Shown one piece after another: positions 1 through 9,518 of a DNA stretch of 64,000 nt. Numbering within the stretch: position 1 is the stretch's first letter; each line of letters opens with the position of its first letter. Position numbers and translations under genes: made by a program. The DNA lies in the NCBI GenBank assembly GCA_002255985.1, contig NKIR01000001.1:116889-180888 (forward strand). The letters are read 5' to 3'. This stretch comes from Sphingomonadaceae bacterium PASS1. GTDB lineage: Bacteria; Pseudomonadota; Alphaproteobacteria; Sphingomonadales; Sphingomonadaceae. Below the pieces are notes generated by a model. The model made no database searches and was not told the origin of the DNA. It was given only the letters and a program-made list of their open reading frames with translations.

Positions 1-1
1 T

Positions 2-157
2 GCGCATGCATTAAAGCGTGAGGGCGCGATGCCCGATATTTGGCCTGAACTGGATTTGCTTTCCGCGGCAAGTGATTATCCGTCACGACATGCGGCCATC
101 TTGCTGCCCTATGATGCGGTTCTGGCTGCGGCGCAGAATATCAAAGAAAAAAGCTGA
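2..157 (+). CDS. C-terminal end of an unidentified protein (cut by window start)
   Basis: An open frame runs in from the window edge and ends at a TGA whose last base is the A of the ATG at 157, giving a TGATG stop-start overlap with the antiporter gene. The 51 visible residues contain SAASDYPSRHAAILLPYDAVL and a charged tail ending KEKS. I do not recognise the family from this fragment. The overlap suggests it is the upstream member of one transcription unit with the antiporter. The fragment could in principle be a chance open frame, but the exact stop-start overlap argues for a real gene. Confidence 0.5.
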   Translation, partial: AHALKREGAMPDIWPELDLLSAASDYPSRHAAILLPYDAVLAAAQNIKEKS

Positions 158-1943
158 TGGAGGACGCGCCGCATAATCTTGTTGCGGACGTGATGCTCGG
201 CGGGGTTGTCTTGCTGGGCGCAGCGCTGATATCCGTTCTTATTTTCCGCCGCCTCGGCCTTGGTGCTGTGCTCGGGTATCTGGCTGCCGGTATCGCCATC
301 GGTCCGGATGGTCTTGGCCTAATCGGCGCGCCAGAGACGATATTGGCCTATTCGGAAATCGGCATCATATTGCTCTTTTCCTCGTCGGGTTGGAACTATC
401 GCCCAGCCGGTTGTGGCTGTTGCGCAGGGATATTTTGTTGTTCGGTCCGCTGCAGGTGACGCTCTGTGGCCTTGGCATGTTTGCGATCATTCGCTTCGCC
501 ATGCCGACCTTCAGTTGGGAAGCGGCGTTGGTGCTTGGCCTGCCGCTTGCCTTATCATCCACCGCGCAGGTCCTGCCGCTGCTGCAATCGCGTGGCCGCA
601 TGAAAACCGACTATGGCGAAAAAAGCTTCTCCATCCTGTTGTTTCAGGACATTTCGATTGTCCCATTGCTGACGATTGTCGCCGCATTGTCGCGTGCACC
701 GGCAGATGACGGCGCCATTACGGGCTGGCGGCTGGTTCTATATGCGGTCCTCGCCATATTGGGGCTGGTGCTCGCCGGGCGCTGTTTGCTGTCGCCATTG
801 TTGCGGCTTGTCGGCAAGATTTCCGAACGTGAACTGTTCATTGTCACGGGGCTGTTCACGGTTTGCGTGAGCGCGGCGGTCATGCAGTCGATTGGCGTGT
901 CGCCTGCATTGAGGGCGTTTGTTGCAGGCGTGATGCTGGCAGAATCGCCGTACCGGCATGAGCTTGAGGCGGATATTGATCCGTTTCGATCGATCCTGCT
1001 GGGTCTGTTTTTCCTTGCGGTCGGCATGTTGCTCGATGTTGACGTCATTCTTGCCCAGCCGCTATTTGTTGCGGGGCTTGCGCTGGCGTTGGTCACCGTC
1101 AAAATTGCCATCATCTTTGCGCTTGGCCGGTTCTTTGGATTGAAGAGCAAGCCGTCCATCATCATGGCCATGCTGTTGAGCCAGGGCGGGGAATTCGCAT
1201 TTGTGTTGTTCACTGCGGCGCAGCAAGCGTTGTTGATTGAGCCGGAGGCTGCGAGCCTATTTGGCGCGGTGGTAACGCTGTCGATGGCGTCGACGCCTTT
1301 CTTGATGATTATTGCCGGCAAGCTGGCGGCACATAAGCCCAAAAGTGCCGCCCAGCTTGATGACCCTGCGTTGGCTTCGCAAGCCAATGTGATCATCGTT
1401 GGCCATGGCCGGTTCGGGCAACAGGTGTCGCAGATTATGCAGGCCGCGGGCCGGTCGGTCACGCTCATCGATATTAACCCACGGACAATCGACACAAGCG
1501 GCGAATTTGGTGTCAAAGTCTTCTACGGCGATGGAACACGCATTGATTTGTTGCAGCGGGCAGGGGGCGAGGACGCGCAGGCGATATTCTTCTGCATCGA
1601 CGACCGGCACATGACCGCAGAGTCATTGATGCCCGTGCGTGAGACATTTCCACGCACCAAGCTGTTTGTGCGCGCATATGACCGGCAACAGGCGCTGGCG
1701 TTAATGGAAGATGACGGCATCAGTATTATCCGCGAGCTATTTGAATCGTCGATCCGCATGTCGGTCGATGCGCTCAAGTTCTTCGGAACTGAACGCGAGG
1801 CTATTCATGAGATCGTCGCCGAATTCCGCCGGCGCGACCGAAGCCGACTAAAAGCGCAGTTCTCCAGCGGCGATATGCACGCCGGTAAACAGCATAGCTT
1901 TGGCGGTGATGATTCGGATGATTTCCTGATCGCTCAGGATTGA
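157..1943 (+). pseudogene. KefB-type cation:proton antiporter with RCK/TrkA-N domain, frameshifted
   Basis: This is a monovalent cation:proton antiporter-2 (CPA2) family protein: an inner-membrane K+/H+ exchange domain followed by a cytoplasmic NAD-binding regulatory domain. Residues 1 to about 73 (GYLAAGIAIGPDGLGLIG, EIGIILL) read from ATG 157. The family continuation (FLVGLELSPSRLW) lies in the third frame from about position 375 to the stop at 1943. The family pattern EIGIILLLFLVGLEL is one base short around 376-379, next to a TTTT run, so one base appears to be missing. The C-terminal half has the Rossmann motif VGHGRFG and a TrkA-N domain (YGDGTRIDLLQRAG). The damage is either a recent inactivating mutation or a sequence error; everything downstream is intact. 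If translated without repair, an internal TTG at 390 would give a protein lacking the first helices. The 3' end overlaps the aroB stop tail-to-tail by 10 bases. Confidence 0.8.
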
Positions 1944-3040
1944 GCTTCATCGTCGAGGAAGGCCGCGACGTCATCCAGTACAACGTCCTTGGACAGGAAG
2001 GTTTGCCCTATGCCTCGCGCGAGCAAGAAGGGCAAAGTGCCGCCGCTCATTTTTTTGTCATGCCGCATATAATCCACCAGCAACGCGCCGTTCGCGGTGA
2101 CGCCAGCATCTGAAAGCGTGGTGGGTAAGCCGGCCGCCTTCAGCAGCTGCGACACGCGCTTGGCATCTTCTACGGAGCACAGGCCAAGCCGGACGGAATA
2201 CCGAAACGCCAGCGCCATGCCCGCTGCGACGGCTTCGCCGTGGAACAGTCTATCGGAAAAACCTGTGTCGGCTTCCAACGCATGGCCAAAGGTATGGCCC
2301 AGGTTCAACAGTGCCCGTGTGCCCGTGCGTTCGGTCTCGTCAGCGGCGACGATGCGCGCTTTGGATTGAACCGATGTTATGATGGCCCGTGCGCGAATGG
2401 CGGGGTCTCCGGCAAAGAAACTGTCCAGATTGTCTTCGCAATATCGGAAGAATTCGGGATCATCGATCAGGCCATATTTGACCACTTCGGCAAAGCCAGC
2501 CGCCAATTGGCGTGGCGGTAGAGTCGACAACAATTCAGGGTCGATCAGCACCAATGCGGGCTGATGAAATGCACCGACGAGGTTTTTGCCTGCCACACTG
2601 TTGATCGCGGTCTTGCCACCGACGCTGCTGTCCACTTGCGCCAGCAAGGTCGTCGGGATTTGCACGAACGAACAGCCGCGCTTCACAATATGCGTTGCAA
2701 AACCCGTGATGTCGCCGACAACACCGCCGCCTAACGCGATGACATGATCGCTGCGTTCTACATGCTGTGATAGCATCCAGTCGGTCAGCTTTTCCAGCTC
2801 AGCCCAGCTTTTTCCAGCCTCACCCGCGGGCAAAATATACACCGCCATTCTCACGCCAGCGGCGGAGAGCACGACTTCAATCGCAGGCCAGACAGCGCGG
2901 GCAACATTTTCGTCTGTGACCACCAACAACCGGTTGTCGCGCGTATAAGGAAGCAGATATTCTGGCGCCTGTGCCATTAAGCCCGCACGGACATGAATGT
3001 CATAAGGTGCATTGGTCAGGTCGACGGAAATGACGGTCAT
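1934..3040 (-). CDS. aroB: 3-dehydroquinate synthase
   Basis: This 368-residue protein converts DAHP to 3-dehydroquinate, the second step of the cytoplasmic shikimate pathway, using NAD+ and a divalent metal. The NAD-binding glycine motif ALGGGVVGD lies near residues 102-110. Metal-ligand regions FAEVVKYGLI, LNLGHTFGHALE and RLFHGEAV are all present in order, and the length is normal for AroB. The ATG start overlaps the aroK stop by 4 bases (ATGA), so the two are co-transcribed and translationally coupled, an arrangement common in proteobacteria. Confidence 0.97.
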   Translation of the reverse strand: MTVISVDLTNAPYDIHVRAGLMAQAPEYLLPYTRDNRLLVVTDENVARAVWPAIEVVLSAAGVRMAVYILPAGEAGKSWAELEKLTDWMLSQHVERSDHVIALGGGVVGDITGFATHIVKRGCSFVQIPTTLLAQVDSSVGGKTAINSVAGKNLVGAFHQPALVLIDPELLSTLPPRQLAAGFAEVVKYGLIDDPEFFRYCEDNLDSFFAGDPAIRARAIITSVQSKARIVAADETERTGTRALLNLGHTFGHALEADTGFSDRLFHGEAVAAGMALAFRYSVRLGLCSVEDAKRVSQLLKAAGLPTTLSDAGVTANGALLVDYMRHDKKMSGGTLPFLLARGIGQTFLSKDVVLDDVAAFLDDEAQS

Positions 3041-3600
3041 TGGGCAAGGGCCTTCAGGATATTTTCAACGGTCCGCATATGCGGCGATGTATCGCTGCGA
3101 ATATGGATATTGGCCGTCGCATAAAGCGGGTTGCGAGTCTTGCCAAGTTCCGTCAGGACTTCAATAGGGTCCTTATCCTTTAGCAAAGGCCGGTGGCTGC
3201 GCCGACCAACGCGGTCGGCCAGTACTTTTACGTCCGCGTCCAGCCAAATCGATATCGCGCGCTCCAATATCAGTGCGCGGGTGTCCGCATTGACGAACGC
3301 GCCGCCGCCTGTGGCGATAATCTTTGGCGCACCCTCGACAAGCCGCGCGATAACCCGTCGCTCTCCATCGCGAAAATAGCCTTCGCCGAACTTTTCGAAT
3401 ATTTCGGAAATGGAAAGTCCCGCGGCACGTTCAATTTCATCGTCAGCATCGGCAAAAGGCACGTTCAACCGGGCAGCTAGGCGTTTTCCAATGCTGCTTT
3501 TGCCCACGCCCATCATCCCGACCAGAACGACCGGCCGGTCAATTACCTGGTCAGTTACTGTTCGGTCGTTGCCGATTTTTTGTTCATCGTTTCCGGGCAT
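3037..3600 (-). CDS. aroK: shikimate kinase
   Basis: This enzyme phosphorylates shikimate with ATP in the cytoplasm. From the ATG at 3600 it is 187 residues, with Walker A GMMGVGKSS near residues 28-36, the DADDEIE shikimate-binding motif, the GGGAFV loop and the lid/Arg segment VGRRSHRPLL. I chose ATG 3600 (MPGNDEQ) over a GTG at 3651 because the extra 17 residues do not resemble the family and the ATG product has the usual length. It is the first gene of an aroK-aroB operon and overlaps aroB by 4 bases. Confidence 0.95.
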   Translation of the reverse strand: MPGNDEQKIGNDRTVTDQVIDRPVVLVGMMGVGKSSIGKRLAARLNVPFADADDEIERAAGLSISEIFEKFGEGYFRDGERRVIARLVEGAPKIIATGGGAFVNADTRALILERAISIWLDADVKVLADRVGRRSHRPLLKDKDPIEVLTELGKTRNPLYATANIHIRSDTSPHMRTVENILKALAQ

Positions 3601-3665
3601 TGCGACACCGCCTATATATCGGCTATTCCCAACCCGAAAGTAATTTGCCACTTGTCCGGAAAATT

Positions 3666-3858
3666 ATGGAAAAGCATTATATTACACAAGGCCCCAAGAG
3701 CGGCGGACGTAAAAACGGGGTTTTTGCGCTTTCTAATTGTTGCGGCAGTGGCATTTGGCTTGCTACTCTGGCGTGCATGGTTAGGCGGTGAACAACTTAT
3801 GCAGATAAGAGAAATTGCAGTGCAGCCCCAAACATTTGAAACAGGTTCGCGTCATTGA
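3666..3858 (+). pseudogene. small single-helix membrane protein, possibly frameshifted
   Basis: The C-terminal part reads FLRFLIVAAVAFGLLLWRAWLGG and then a polar tail, which looks like one transmembrane helix with a basic N-side. It ends at TGA 3856-3858, and the TTG start of the next gene (3855) overlaps that stop, which argues that this frame is translated. No good start codon precedes the helix in this frame. In the neighbouring frame an ATG at 3666 gives MEKHYITQGPKSGGRKNG, which would join smoothly to the helix if one base were removed near the AAAAACGGGG run at 3711-3720. The composite would be about 63 residues. Function is unknown. An alternative is that an internal TTG starts a shorter intact protein. 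Confidence 0.4.
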
Positions 3859-5666
3859 CTGATAAAATAACAAAAGGCGGGCTTTTGGCGGCAGCCGCTG
3901 TCGTCCTCGCATTTGCTTTGCCCGCATTGGGGCAGCAGGGTCCGGAGTCACTTCTTCCCGAAGGCTTTGGCGACCCCGCGCCGTCAGCACCCAATAACCC
4001 CGCGCGTCCTTCGTCTTCTCCAACACCGTCAACCGCCAAGACCGGAACATCATCGGCAAACCCGGCATCGGCTGAAGTCAGTGGGGACACTGTGGCGGAC
4101 GAAACGGACGCGGCAGATGATGAAGACGACGCACAAGAAATGGTCGTTCGGTATGACGTTCCACCTGCTGCGCGTCGTTCCCTCAATGCAATTGGCATTA
4201 TCTCCGAAACATCGGGTGGATTTCCAGCCGCGTCGTTTGGCGTGACCAGTGGCGTTTTCCTTAAACAGGTTGTCGAACGCACATCGGGTCCAATCGCGTC
4301 GCGTTGGGGCAGTATCATGGCACGGCGGTTGCTCGCCAGCCGGACCAATACGCCACAGGGAGTAAACGGCGCGGACTGGACCGCAGAACGGGCGTGGCTG
4401 TTGCTGCGCATGGGAGACTCAGTTGTCGCACGTGGGCTTGTTCAGCAAGTCGACGCTGGCAACTATACCAAACGGCTTCATGAGGTTGCGATGCAGACCT
4501 ATCTCGCCAATGGCGACCTGGCGGGCATATGTCCTTTGACGGAAGGCGGCGTTCGCCTTGTGAACAGCGGGCGTTGGAAAATGTCGCGCGCTATTTGTGC
4601 TTCGCTCGCTGGCGAACAAGGGAGCGCAACGGGGTTCATCAATCAGGGACGCTATCAGGGCTGGGTTCGGGGTGTCGATTATCTCTTAACCGAAAAGGCC
4701 GTGGGTGCGGGCATCAATGGTCGCCGGTCGGTTAAAATCGAATGGGATGGCGTTGAGGGGATGAACCCATGGCGCTTTGGTTTGTCCGCCGCCGTTGGTC
4801 TTGAGCCACCGGAGCAGTTGTTCAGCAAGAGCGGCCGCCAGATTAACGGATGGCGTGCGCAATTGCCCATGTTTGCACCCGCCATACGCGCCAAATACGC
4901 ACCCGGTGCCGCGGCGCTTGGGGTATTTTCCAACCGCGATATGGTCGATCTCTATGCGCAGGTTCTTGATGATCCCGATGCGCCTGACGCGATGAAAACG
5001 CAGGCTGAAAATCTGGGTAATGCTTACACGGCATCCGGCGATTCCGGAAAAGTCTCGGCGATGGCGTCGATTTGGGGCGCAGAGCGGACGGGTGCGGACT
5101 ATCTGGCGGCGCTTGTCATGACGGCACGGGCGGCAGCGCTTATAGACCCAAGTGCAGACCATGTTGGGCAGGCGGATGGGTTGATTGCATCTATGCTGAC
5201 GGCTGGGCTTGATCGTTCGGCGGCGCGATGGAGCAATATCGTCTCCGGCGGGTCGCTTGGTTGGGCGCTTGTCACCTTGGGCGCACCCGGCCGCGTTACT
5301 CTGGCGGATTATGGCGATCTCGATGAATTTTACGGCAATGACGACAGCGTTGAAGGGCATAAGTCCGGGCTTTTGCTTGCCGGACTTGCCGGGCTGGGCC
5401 GCGTTGAATCCGGCGCACGCACTGATTTTGCGGGCGATCTGAAGATAAACATTGCGCGGCAAACGGCTTGGTCAAAAGCGATTACGGCCGCCGCAGATCG
5501 CGGTGAGCAAGGCACGGTCGCGCTGATGGCGATTGCTGGAATGCAGGCACCGTCATGGGCTTCGGTGCCTGCGCATCATGTATATTATATCGTGCGTTCG
5601 CTGCGTCAGGTGGGTCTTGAGGCGGAAGCGCGGATGATTGCGGCCGAAGCGGTCACCCTTGGGTGA
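3855..5666 (+). CDS. secreted/periplasmic protein of unknown function
   Basis: This 603-residue protein begins with a clear Sec signal peptide (hydrophobic GGLLAAAAVVLAFALPALG followed by QQ). A low-complexity Pro/Ser/Thr linker rich in acidic residues occupies about residues 30-100 and an Ala-rich, probably helical domain fills the rest. I recognise no catalytic motif. The TTG start is supported by its overlap with the upstream TGA (TTGA) and by the signal peptide beginning just after it; no early ATG exists in frame. It lies between aroK and xerD and may act in the envelope, but that is only positional inference. Confidence 0.8.
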   Translation: MTDKITKGGLLAAAAVVLAFALPALGQQGPESLLPEGFGDPAPSAPNNPARPSSSPTPSTAKTGTSSANPASAEVSGDTVADETDAADDEDDAQEMVVRYDVPPAARRSLNAIGIISETSGGFPAASFGVTSGVFLKQVVERTSGPIASRWGSIMARRLLASRTNTPQGVNGADWTAERAWLLLRMGDSVVARGLVQQVDAGNYTKRLHEVAMQTYLANGDLAGICPLTEGGVRLVNSGRWKMSRAICASLAGEQGSATGFINQGRYQGWVRGVDYLLTEKAVGAGINGRRSVKIEWDGVEGMNPWRFGLSAAVGLEPPEQLFSKSGRQINGWRAQLPMFAPAIRAKYAPGAAALGVFSNRDMVDLYAQVLDDPDAPDAMKTQAENLGNAYTASGDSGKVSAMASIWGAERTGADYLAALVMTARAAALIDPSADHVGQADGLIASMLTAGLDRSAARWSNIVSGGSLGWALVTLGAPGRVTLADYGDLDEFYGNDDSVEGHKSGLLLAGLAGLGRVESGARTDFAGDLKINIARQTAWSKAITAAADRGEQGTVALMAIAGMQAPSWASVPAHHVYYIVRSLRQVGLEAEARMIAAEAVTLG

Positions 5667-5697
5667 TATTCAAGGCAGCGGCGCCTGATCGACGGAT

Positions 5698-6624
5698 ATG
5701 AGCGCGACGGACCGCGATCTGATAGCGCGCTTCATTGAAATGATGGCGGCTGAGCAGGGCGTTGCTGCAAACACCAGCGCTGCCTATGCGAGCGACTTGC
5801 TGGCGGCTTCCAGCCTGACCAGTGGAAAGCTCGCACATGCCAATGCCGATATGTTGGTGACGCTTTCAAGCCATTGGCGCGACCTTGCCAACAGTTCAGT
5901 CGCGCGCAAATCATCGGTACTCCGGCGCTTTTTCGCGTTTTTGCATGAGGAGGGTTTTCGCGCTGATAATCCGTCCGCCGCTTTGCCCAAGCCGGCGCAA
6001 GTGCGCGCGCTGCCGAAGATCCTTGATACGGCGGAGGTCGATCTTTTGTTCGCCGCAATCGAGGCGAAGCTTGCGCAGCCCGCGCCTGCGTCCACGGATT
6101 ATCGGCTGTCAGCGCTGATTGAGCTGCTCTACGGCTCCGGCTTGCGTGCGACCGAGCTGGTTGCGCTGCCGCGAAGTGCGATCGTGTCGGACAAGCCGTT
6201 CATTATCGTCAAGGGCAAGGGCGCGAAGGAACGGATGGTCCCCATTTCAAATCGTGCGCGGCAGGCGGTTGGAACATGGCTTGCGTTCGTTCCGGAAAAG
6301 TCGCGCTTTTTGTTTCCGTCGCGCGCGGGGCATATTAGCCGTATTCGGCTGTTTCAGATTATCAAGGCGCTCGCGGCCCAATCCGGTTTAGATCCGGCCA
6401 AGGTCAGCCCCCATGTCCTGCGGCATGCCTTTGCAACGCATCTTTTGGCGGGCGGTGCGAACCTAAGGGCGCTTCAGGCGATGTTGGGCCATGTCGATAT
6501 CGCCACCACGCAAATTTACACGCATGTGGACAGCAGCCGTCTGGTGGAATTGGTCAACCGCAGGCACCCGCTGGCAATGCGCACGTTGACCCGTGGCGCG
6601 ACAGGCTCTAACCGGCAATCATGA
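5698..6624 (+). CDS. xerD: tyrosine recombinase XerD
   Basis: This 308-residue site-specific recombinase would act with XerC at the chromosomal dif site to resolve dimers. The N-terminal SAM-like core-binding domain occupies about residues 1-100. The catalytic domain shows Arg in GSGLRATELVALP, Lys in VKGKGAKERMVPI, HxxR in HVLRHAFATHL, His in LGHVDIATTQIYTHV and the Tyr nucleophile in IYTHV. Length and motif spacing match housekeeping XerC/XerD rather than phage integrases. XerD is preferred over XerC from overall resemblance; the two are hard to separate by eye. Its stop overlaps the accA start (ATGA), implying one operon. Confidence 0.88.
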   Translation: MSATDRDLIARFIEMMAAEQGVAANTSAAYASDLLAASSLTSGKLAHANADMLVTLSSHWRDLANSSVARKSSVLRRFFAFLHEEGFRADNPSAALPKPAQVRALPKILDTAEVDLLFAAIEAKLAQPAPASTDYRLSALIELLYGSGLRATELVALPRSAIVSDKPFIIVKGKGAKERMVPISNRARQAVGTWLAFVPEKSRFLFPSRAGHISRIRLFQIIKALAAQSGLDPAKVSPHVLRHAFATHLLAGGANLRALQAMLGHVDIATTQIYTHVDSSRLVELVNRRHPLAMRTLTRGATGSNRQS

Positions 6625-7565
6625 TGGTATATCTTGAATTCGAAAAACCTGTAGCTGCTTTGGAAGCACGTATTATTGAACTGCAGGATGCAGCGCGCGA
6701 AAGCGACATCGATGTCAGCGCCGAAATTGGCAAGTTGCGCGACAAAGCGGATAAGCAGCTTAAGGACACGTACGCAAACCTGACTGCGTGGCAGAAAACG
6801 CAGGTCGCGCGCCACCCTGAACGACCGCATTTCAAACATTTCATGGCGTCGATATTTGAAGATTTCATGCCCTTGGCCGGCGACCGCGCATTTGGCGACG
6901 ATCAGGCCATTATCGGCGGGCTCGCCCGACTCAACGGTCGGCGCGTCATGGTCATTGGCCATGAAAAGGGTGACGATACGCAAAGCCGTATTCGCCATAA
7001 TTTCGGTATGGGGAAGCCAGAAGGCTATCGCAAAGCCATCCGGCTGATGGAACTGGCCGACCGGTTCGGTATTCCTGTGGTTAGCCTGGTGGATACATCG
7101 GGTGCGTTTCCGGGTATTCAGGCCGAAGAGCGCGGTCAGGCCGAAGCCATCGCCCGCTCCACAGAAAAATGCCTCGCGCTTGGCGTGCCCATGATCGCCT
7201 GCATCGTGGGAGAGGGCGGTTCGGGCGGCGCGGTCGCACTTGCGGCTGCGGACCGCGTCTTGATGTTTGAATATGCCGTATACTCCGTCATTTCTCCTGA
7301 AGGTTGCGCGTCGATCCTCTGGCGGACAGGCGACAAGGCGGCTGATGCTGCGCAGGCCATGAAGATGACTGCCGATGATTTGAAAGCGCTTCGGATTATC
7401 GACCGAATCGTCAAAGAACCTATTGGCGGTGCGCATCGCGACCATGCGCTTGCGGCTGCATCGCTTGCGAAAGCGATCGACGAAGAAATTGAAGCGCTCT
7501 CTTCGTTTTCGTCGAAGGAGCTTCTGCAACAACGCCGTGCAAAGTTCTTGGCGATGGGTGCGTAA
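6621..7565 (+). CDS. accA: acetyl-CoA carboxylase carboxyltransferase subunit alpha
   Basis: AccA and AccD form the carboxyltransferase that moves CO2 from carboxybiotin to acetyl-CoA, giving malonyl-CoA for fatty-acid synthesis. The 314-residue protein has the typical N-terminus (MVYLEFEKPVAALEARI), the crotonase-like core with DTSGAFPGIQAEERGQAEAI and the oxyanion segment GEGGSGGAVALAAADRVLM, and the family C-terminus. The start overlaps the xerD stop by 4 bases. MVYL (second ATG at 6624) is an equally plausible start. Confidence 0.97.
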   Translation: MMVYLEFEKPVAALEARIIELQDAARESDIDVSAEIGKLRDKADKQLKDTYANLTAWQKTQVARHPERPHFKHFMASIFEDFMPLAGDRAFGDDQAIIGGLARLNGRRVMVIGHEKGDDTQSRIRHNFGMGKPEGYRKAIRLMELADRFGIPVVSLVDTSGAFPGIQAEERGQAEAIARSTEKCLALGVPMIACIVGEGGSGGAVALAAADRVLMFEYAVYSVISPEGCASILWRTGDKAADAAQAMKMTADDLKALRIIDRIVKEPIGGAHRDHALAAASLAKAIDEEIEALSSFSSKELLQQRRAKFLAMGA

Positions 7566-7665
7566 CCATATTCAGTTGTTGCACATGTTGCAGCGGCACA
7601 AGAATTTACGTCGGTGCACACGATAATGTGATAAATTAGGTTTTCCTGACTTTAGGAGGACATGG

Positions 7666-9159
7666 ATGCGCTATTCGAAAATTGTTATGGCTGCTGGCGC
7701 GGTAATCCTTGGATTGACGGCAATGGTTGGCAGTCTTCCGGTAGATGCAAAAACAAAGCAGCCCGTCGCGCCGCGTGCATTCAGCGCCCAGGAAAAGGCA
7801 GAGGGCGCTAAATATCATTCGGAAATTCTGAAAGAATTTGGCGGTCCGATGCAGAGCCCGCAGACGGCCTATGTTGTGCGGGTTGGCAAAAACATTGCGG
7901 CACAATCCGGCCTCGGCAATTCGCAGGATGATTTCAACGTCACCTTGCTGAACTCTTCCGTGAACAACGCTTTCGCGCTTCCGGGCGGCTATGTTTACAT
8001 TACGCGCCAACTGGTTGCCTTGTGCAATAGCGAGGCGGAGATGGCGGGCGTATTGGGCCATGAAGTCGGACACACCGCCGCGCGCCACAGCGAAAAACGC
8101 CAAAACAACGCCACATTTGCCAACATATTGGGCATAGGCGGCACGATTTTGGGTTCAGTTCTTGGCGATTCCGCTGGATGGCTTGGCGCTGTCGGCGTTG
8201 GGCTTAAGCAATATGCGGGCCCGCTCGCACAAGTTTTCAGCCTGAAATATTCGCGGACACAGGAAGAGGAGGCTGATGACTTCGGCATCCGATATCTGAG
8301 CAACGCGGGCTATGACCCAAGCGCATTATCATCGATGCTGAATGCGCTGGCCTTGCAGACGAGCCTTGATTCACGGGTCGCTGGCCTTGGTGACAATGCG
8401 GTGCCCGAATGGGCCAGTACGCACCCCGATCCCGCGCGGCGTGTTGTCCGTGCGGCCATGCGGTCAAAATCCTATCCAGCCAGCAATGTGCGCAACGCCG
8501 ACGCCCACTTCGCCGCCATTGACGGCATGCTCTATGGTGACGATCCGGATCAGGGCGTCATTGAGGGGCAGGCATTCATCCATCCGCAATTAAAAATGCG
8601 GTTCACAGCGCCAACCGGGTTTGGCATTCAAAACGGAAATGAATCCGTCTCCATAAATGGCAACACTGGCAAGGCGATGTTCACCGCAGCGGCGTTCGAC
8701 GGCAATGTTGATGCGTATATCAGCAATGCGTTTAAATCTGTTGCCGGCAAAAACATGGACATTCCAGTCCGCGATATCCGCAGGACAACCGTTAATGGCA
8801 TTCCGGCATTTTACGCCCGCAGCGTCGTCAATACGCAGCAGGGGCAGCGCGCGGTATCCGTCTTTGCGTATGAATGGTCATCCAACATAGCATATCATTT
8901 TGTGACCATTACCGCCGCCAATGCGCGCCCTTTTGATGGCATGTTTGAAAGCATGTCGCGATTGAGCCATACGCAAGCAGCAGAGGTGAAGCCACGCAAA
9001 TTACGCGTGGTGACGGTGGGACGTTCTGACACTATAGCGTCGCTGGCAAAGCGGATGGCATACCCGTCGCTGCAGACCGAACGGTTCCTTGCGCTGAATG
9101 GGTTGACCCCAAATGCCGCCATGCGTTCGGGGCAGAAGGTCAAGATCGTCACATATTAA
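7666..9159 (+). CDS. secreted M48-family zinc metalloprotease with C-terminal LysM-like region
   Basis: This 497-residue periplasmic protease has a signal peptide (about residues 1-28) and the zinc motif HEVGH at residues 132-136, with a downstream EEEADDFGIRYL helix supplying the third ligand, as in BepA/YfgC-type M48 proteases involved in outer-membrane protein quality control. The last 55 or so residues (VVTVGRSDTIASLAKRM ... FLALNGL ... SGQKVKIV) resemble a LysM module, which could tether it to peptidoglycan. A strong Shine-Dalgarno AGGAGG lies just upstream of the ATG. It appears monocistronic, followed by a terminator shared with the convergent pilin gene. Confidence 0.92.
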   Translation: MRYSKIVMAAGAVILGLTAMVGSLPVDAKTKQPVAPRAFSAQEKAEGAKYHSEILKEFGGPMQSPQTAYVVRVGKNIAAQSGLGNSQDDFNVTLLNSSVNNAFALPGGYVYITRQLVALCNSEAEMAGVLGHEVGHTAARHSEKRQNNATFANILGIGGTILGSVLGDSAGWLGAVGVGLKQYAGPLAQVFSLKYSRTQEEEADDFGIRYLSNAGYDPSALSSMLNALALQTSLDSRVAGLGDNAVPEWASTHPDPARRVVRAAMRSKSYPASNVRNADAHFAAIDGMLYGDDPDQGVIEGQAFIHPQLKMRFTAPTGFGIQNGNESVSINGNTGKAMFTAAAFDGNVDAYISNAFKSVAGKNMDIPVRDIRRTTVNGIPAFYARSVVNTQQGQRAVSVFAYEWSSNIAYHFVTITAANARPFDGMFESMSRLSHTQAAEVKPRKLRVVTVGRSDTIASLAKRMAYPSLQTERFLALNGLTPNAAMRSGQKVKIVTY

Positions 9160-9160
9160 A

Positions 9161-9194
9161 TAAAAAGGGCGGGAAACGTGAATCTCCCGCCCTT
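9161..9194 (-). terminator. Rho-independent terminator
   Basis: A perfect 10-bp stem (AAGGGCGGGA at 9165-9174 with TCCCGCCCTT at 9185-9194) encloses a 10-base loop. Read on the minus strand it is followed by a run of five T, so it is a textbook terminator for the pilin gene at 9251-9415. On the plus strand it has no T run, but it may still stop transcripts of the protease gene. Confidence 0.85.
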
Positions 9195-9250
9195 CGATAA
9201 TTGCTCAGGCTTAGTGCCTGACAACAAACTCAACTAGTTTGTGGTTTACT

Positions 9251-9415
9251 TTATTTGGTGAGTTCGGTGTTGACCTCTGTGAAGGTGTTCGACAGGCTGG
9301 TGCCCAGGGTCCCCATTGCAGTGATTGCAGCAACAGCAATCAAAGCCGCAATTAGGCCATATTCAATTGCAGTCGCGCCGTCTTCGTTCTTAAAGATTTT
9401 TTTGATAACTTTCAT
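9251..9415 (-). CDS. Flp family type IVb pilin
   Basis: This 54-residue protein is MKVIKKIFKNEDG followed by ATAIEYGLIAALIAVAAI and a short polar tail. The prepilin-peptidase site G|ATAIEYG (Glu at +5, Tyr at +6) and the hydrophobic helix are the signature of Flp pilins assembled by the Tad secretion system. An AGGAGA Shine-Dalgarno sits 8 bases before the ATG, and a terminator follows the gene. No tad/cpa assembly genes are in the window, so they must be elsewhere if the pilin is used. Confidence 0.93.
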   Translation of the reverse strand: MKVIKKIFKNEDGATAIEYGLIAALIAVAAITAMGTLGTSLSNTFTEVNTELTK

Positions 9416-9518
9416 CTTAGGTCTCCTGTTATTTGATCATTCGCCCGGGCGGTTTTTTAATAATAACCGTCCCAAGATTTATAGATCATCATCATTTACT
9501 AATTCGTTAATGTGTAAA

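Noticed and set aside
5698..6624. Tyrosine recombinase as an island integrase
   Set aside because: Its length, motifs and coupling to accA mark it as housekeeping XerD, 6 kb outside the accessory region.
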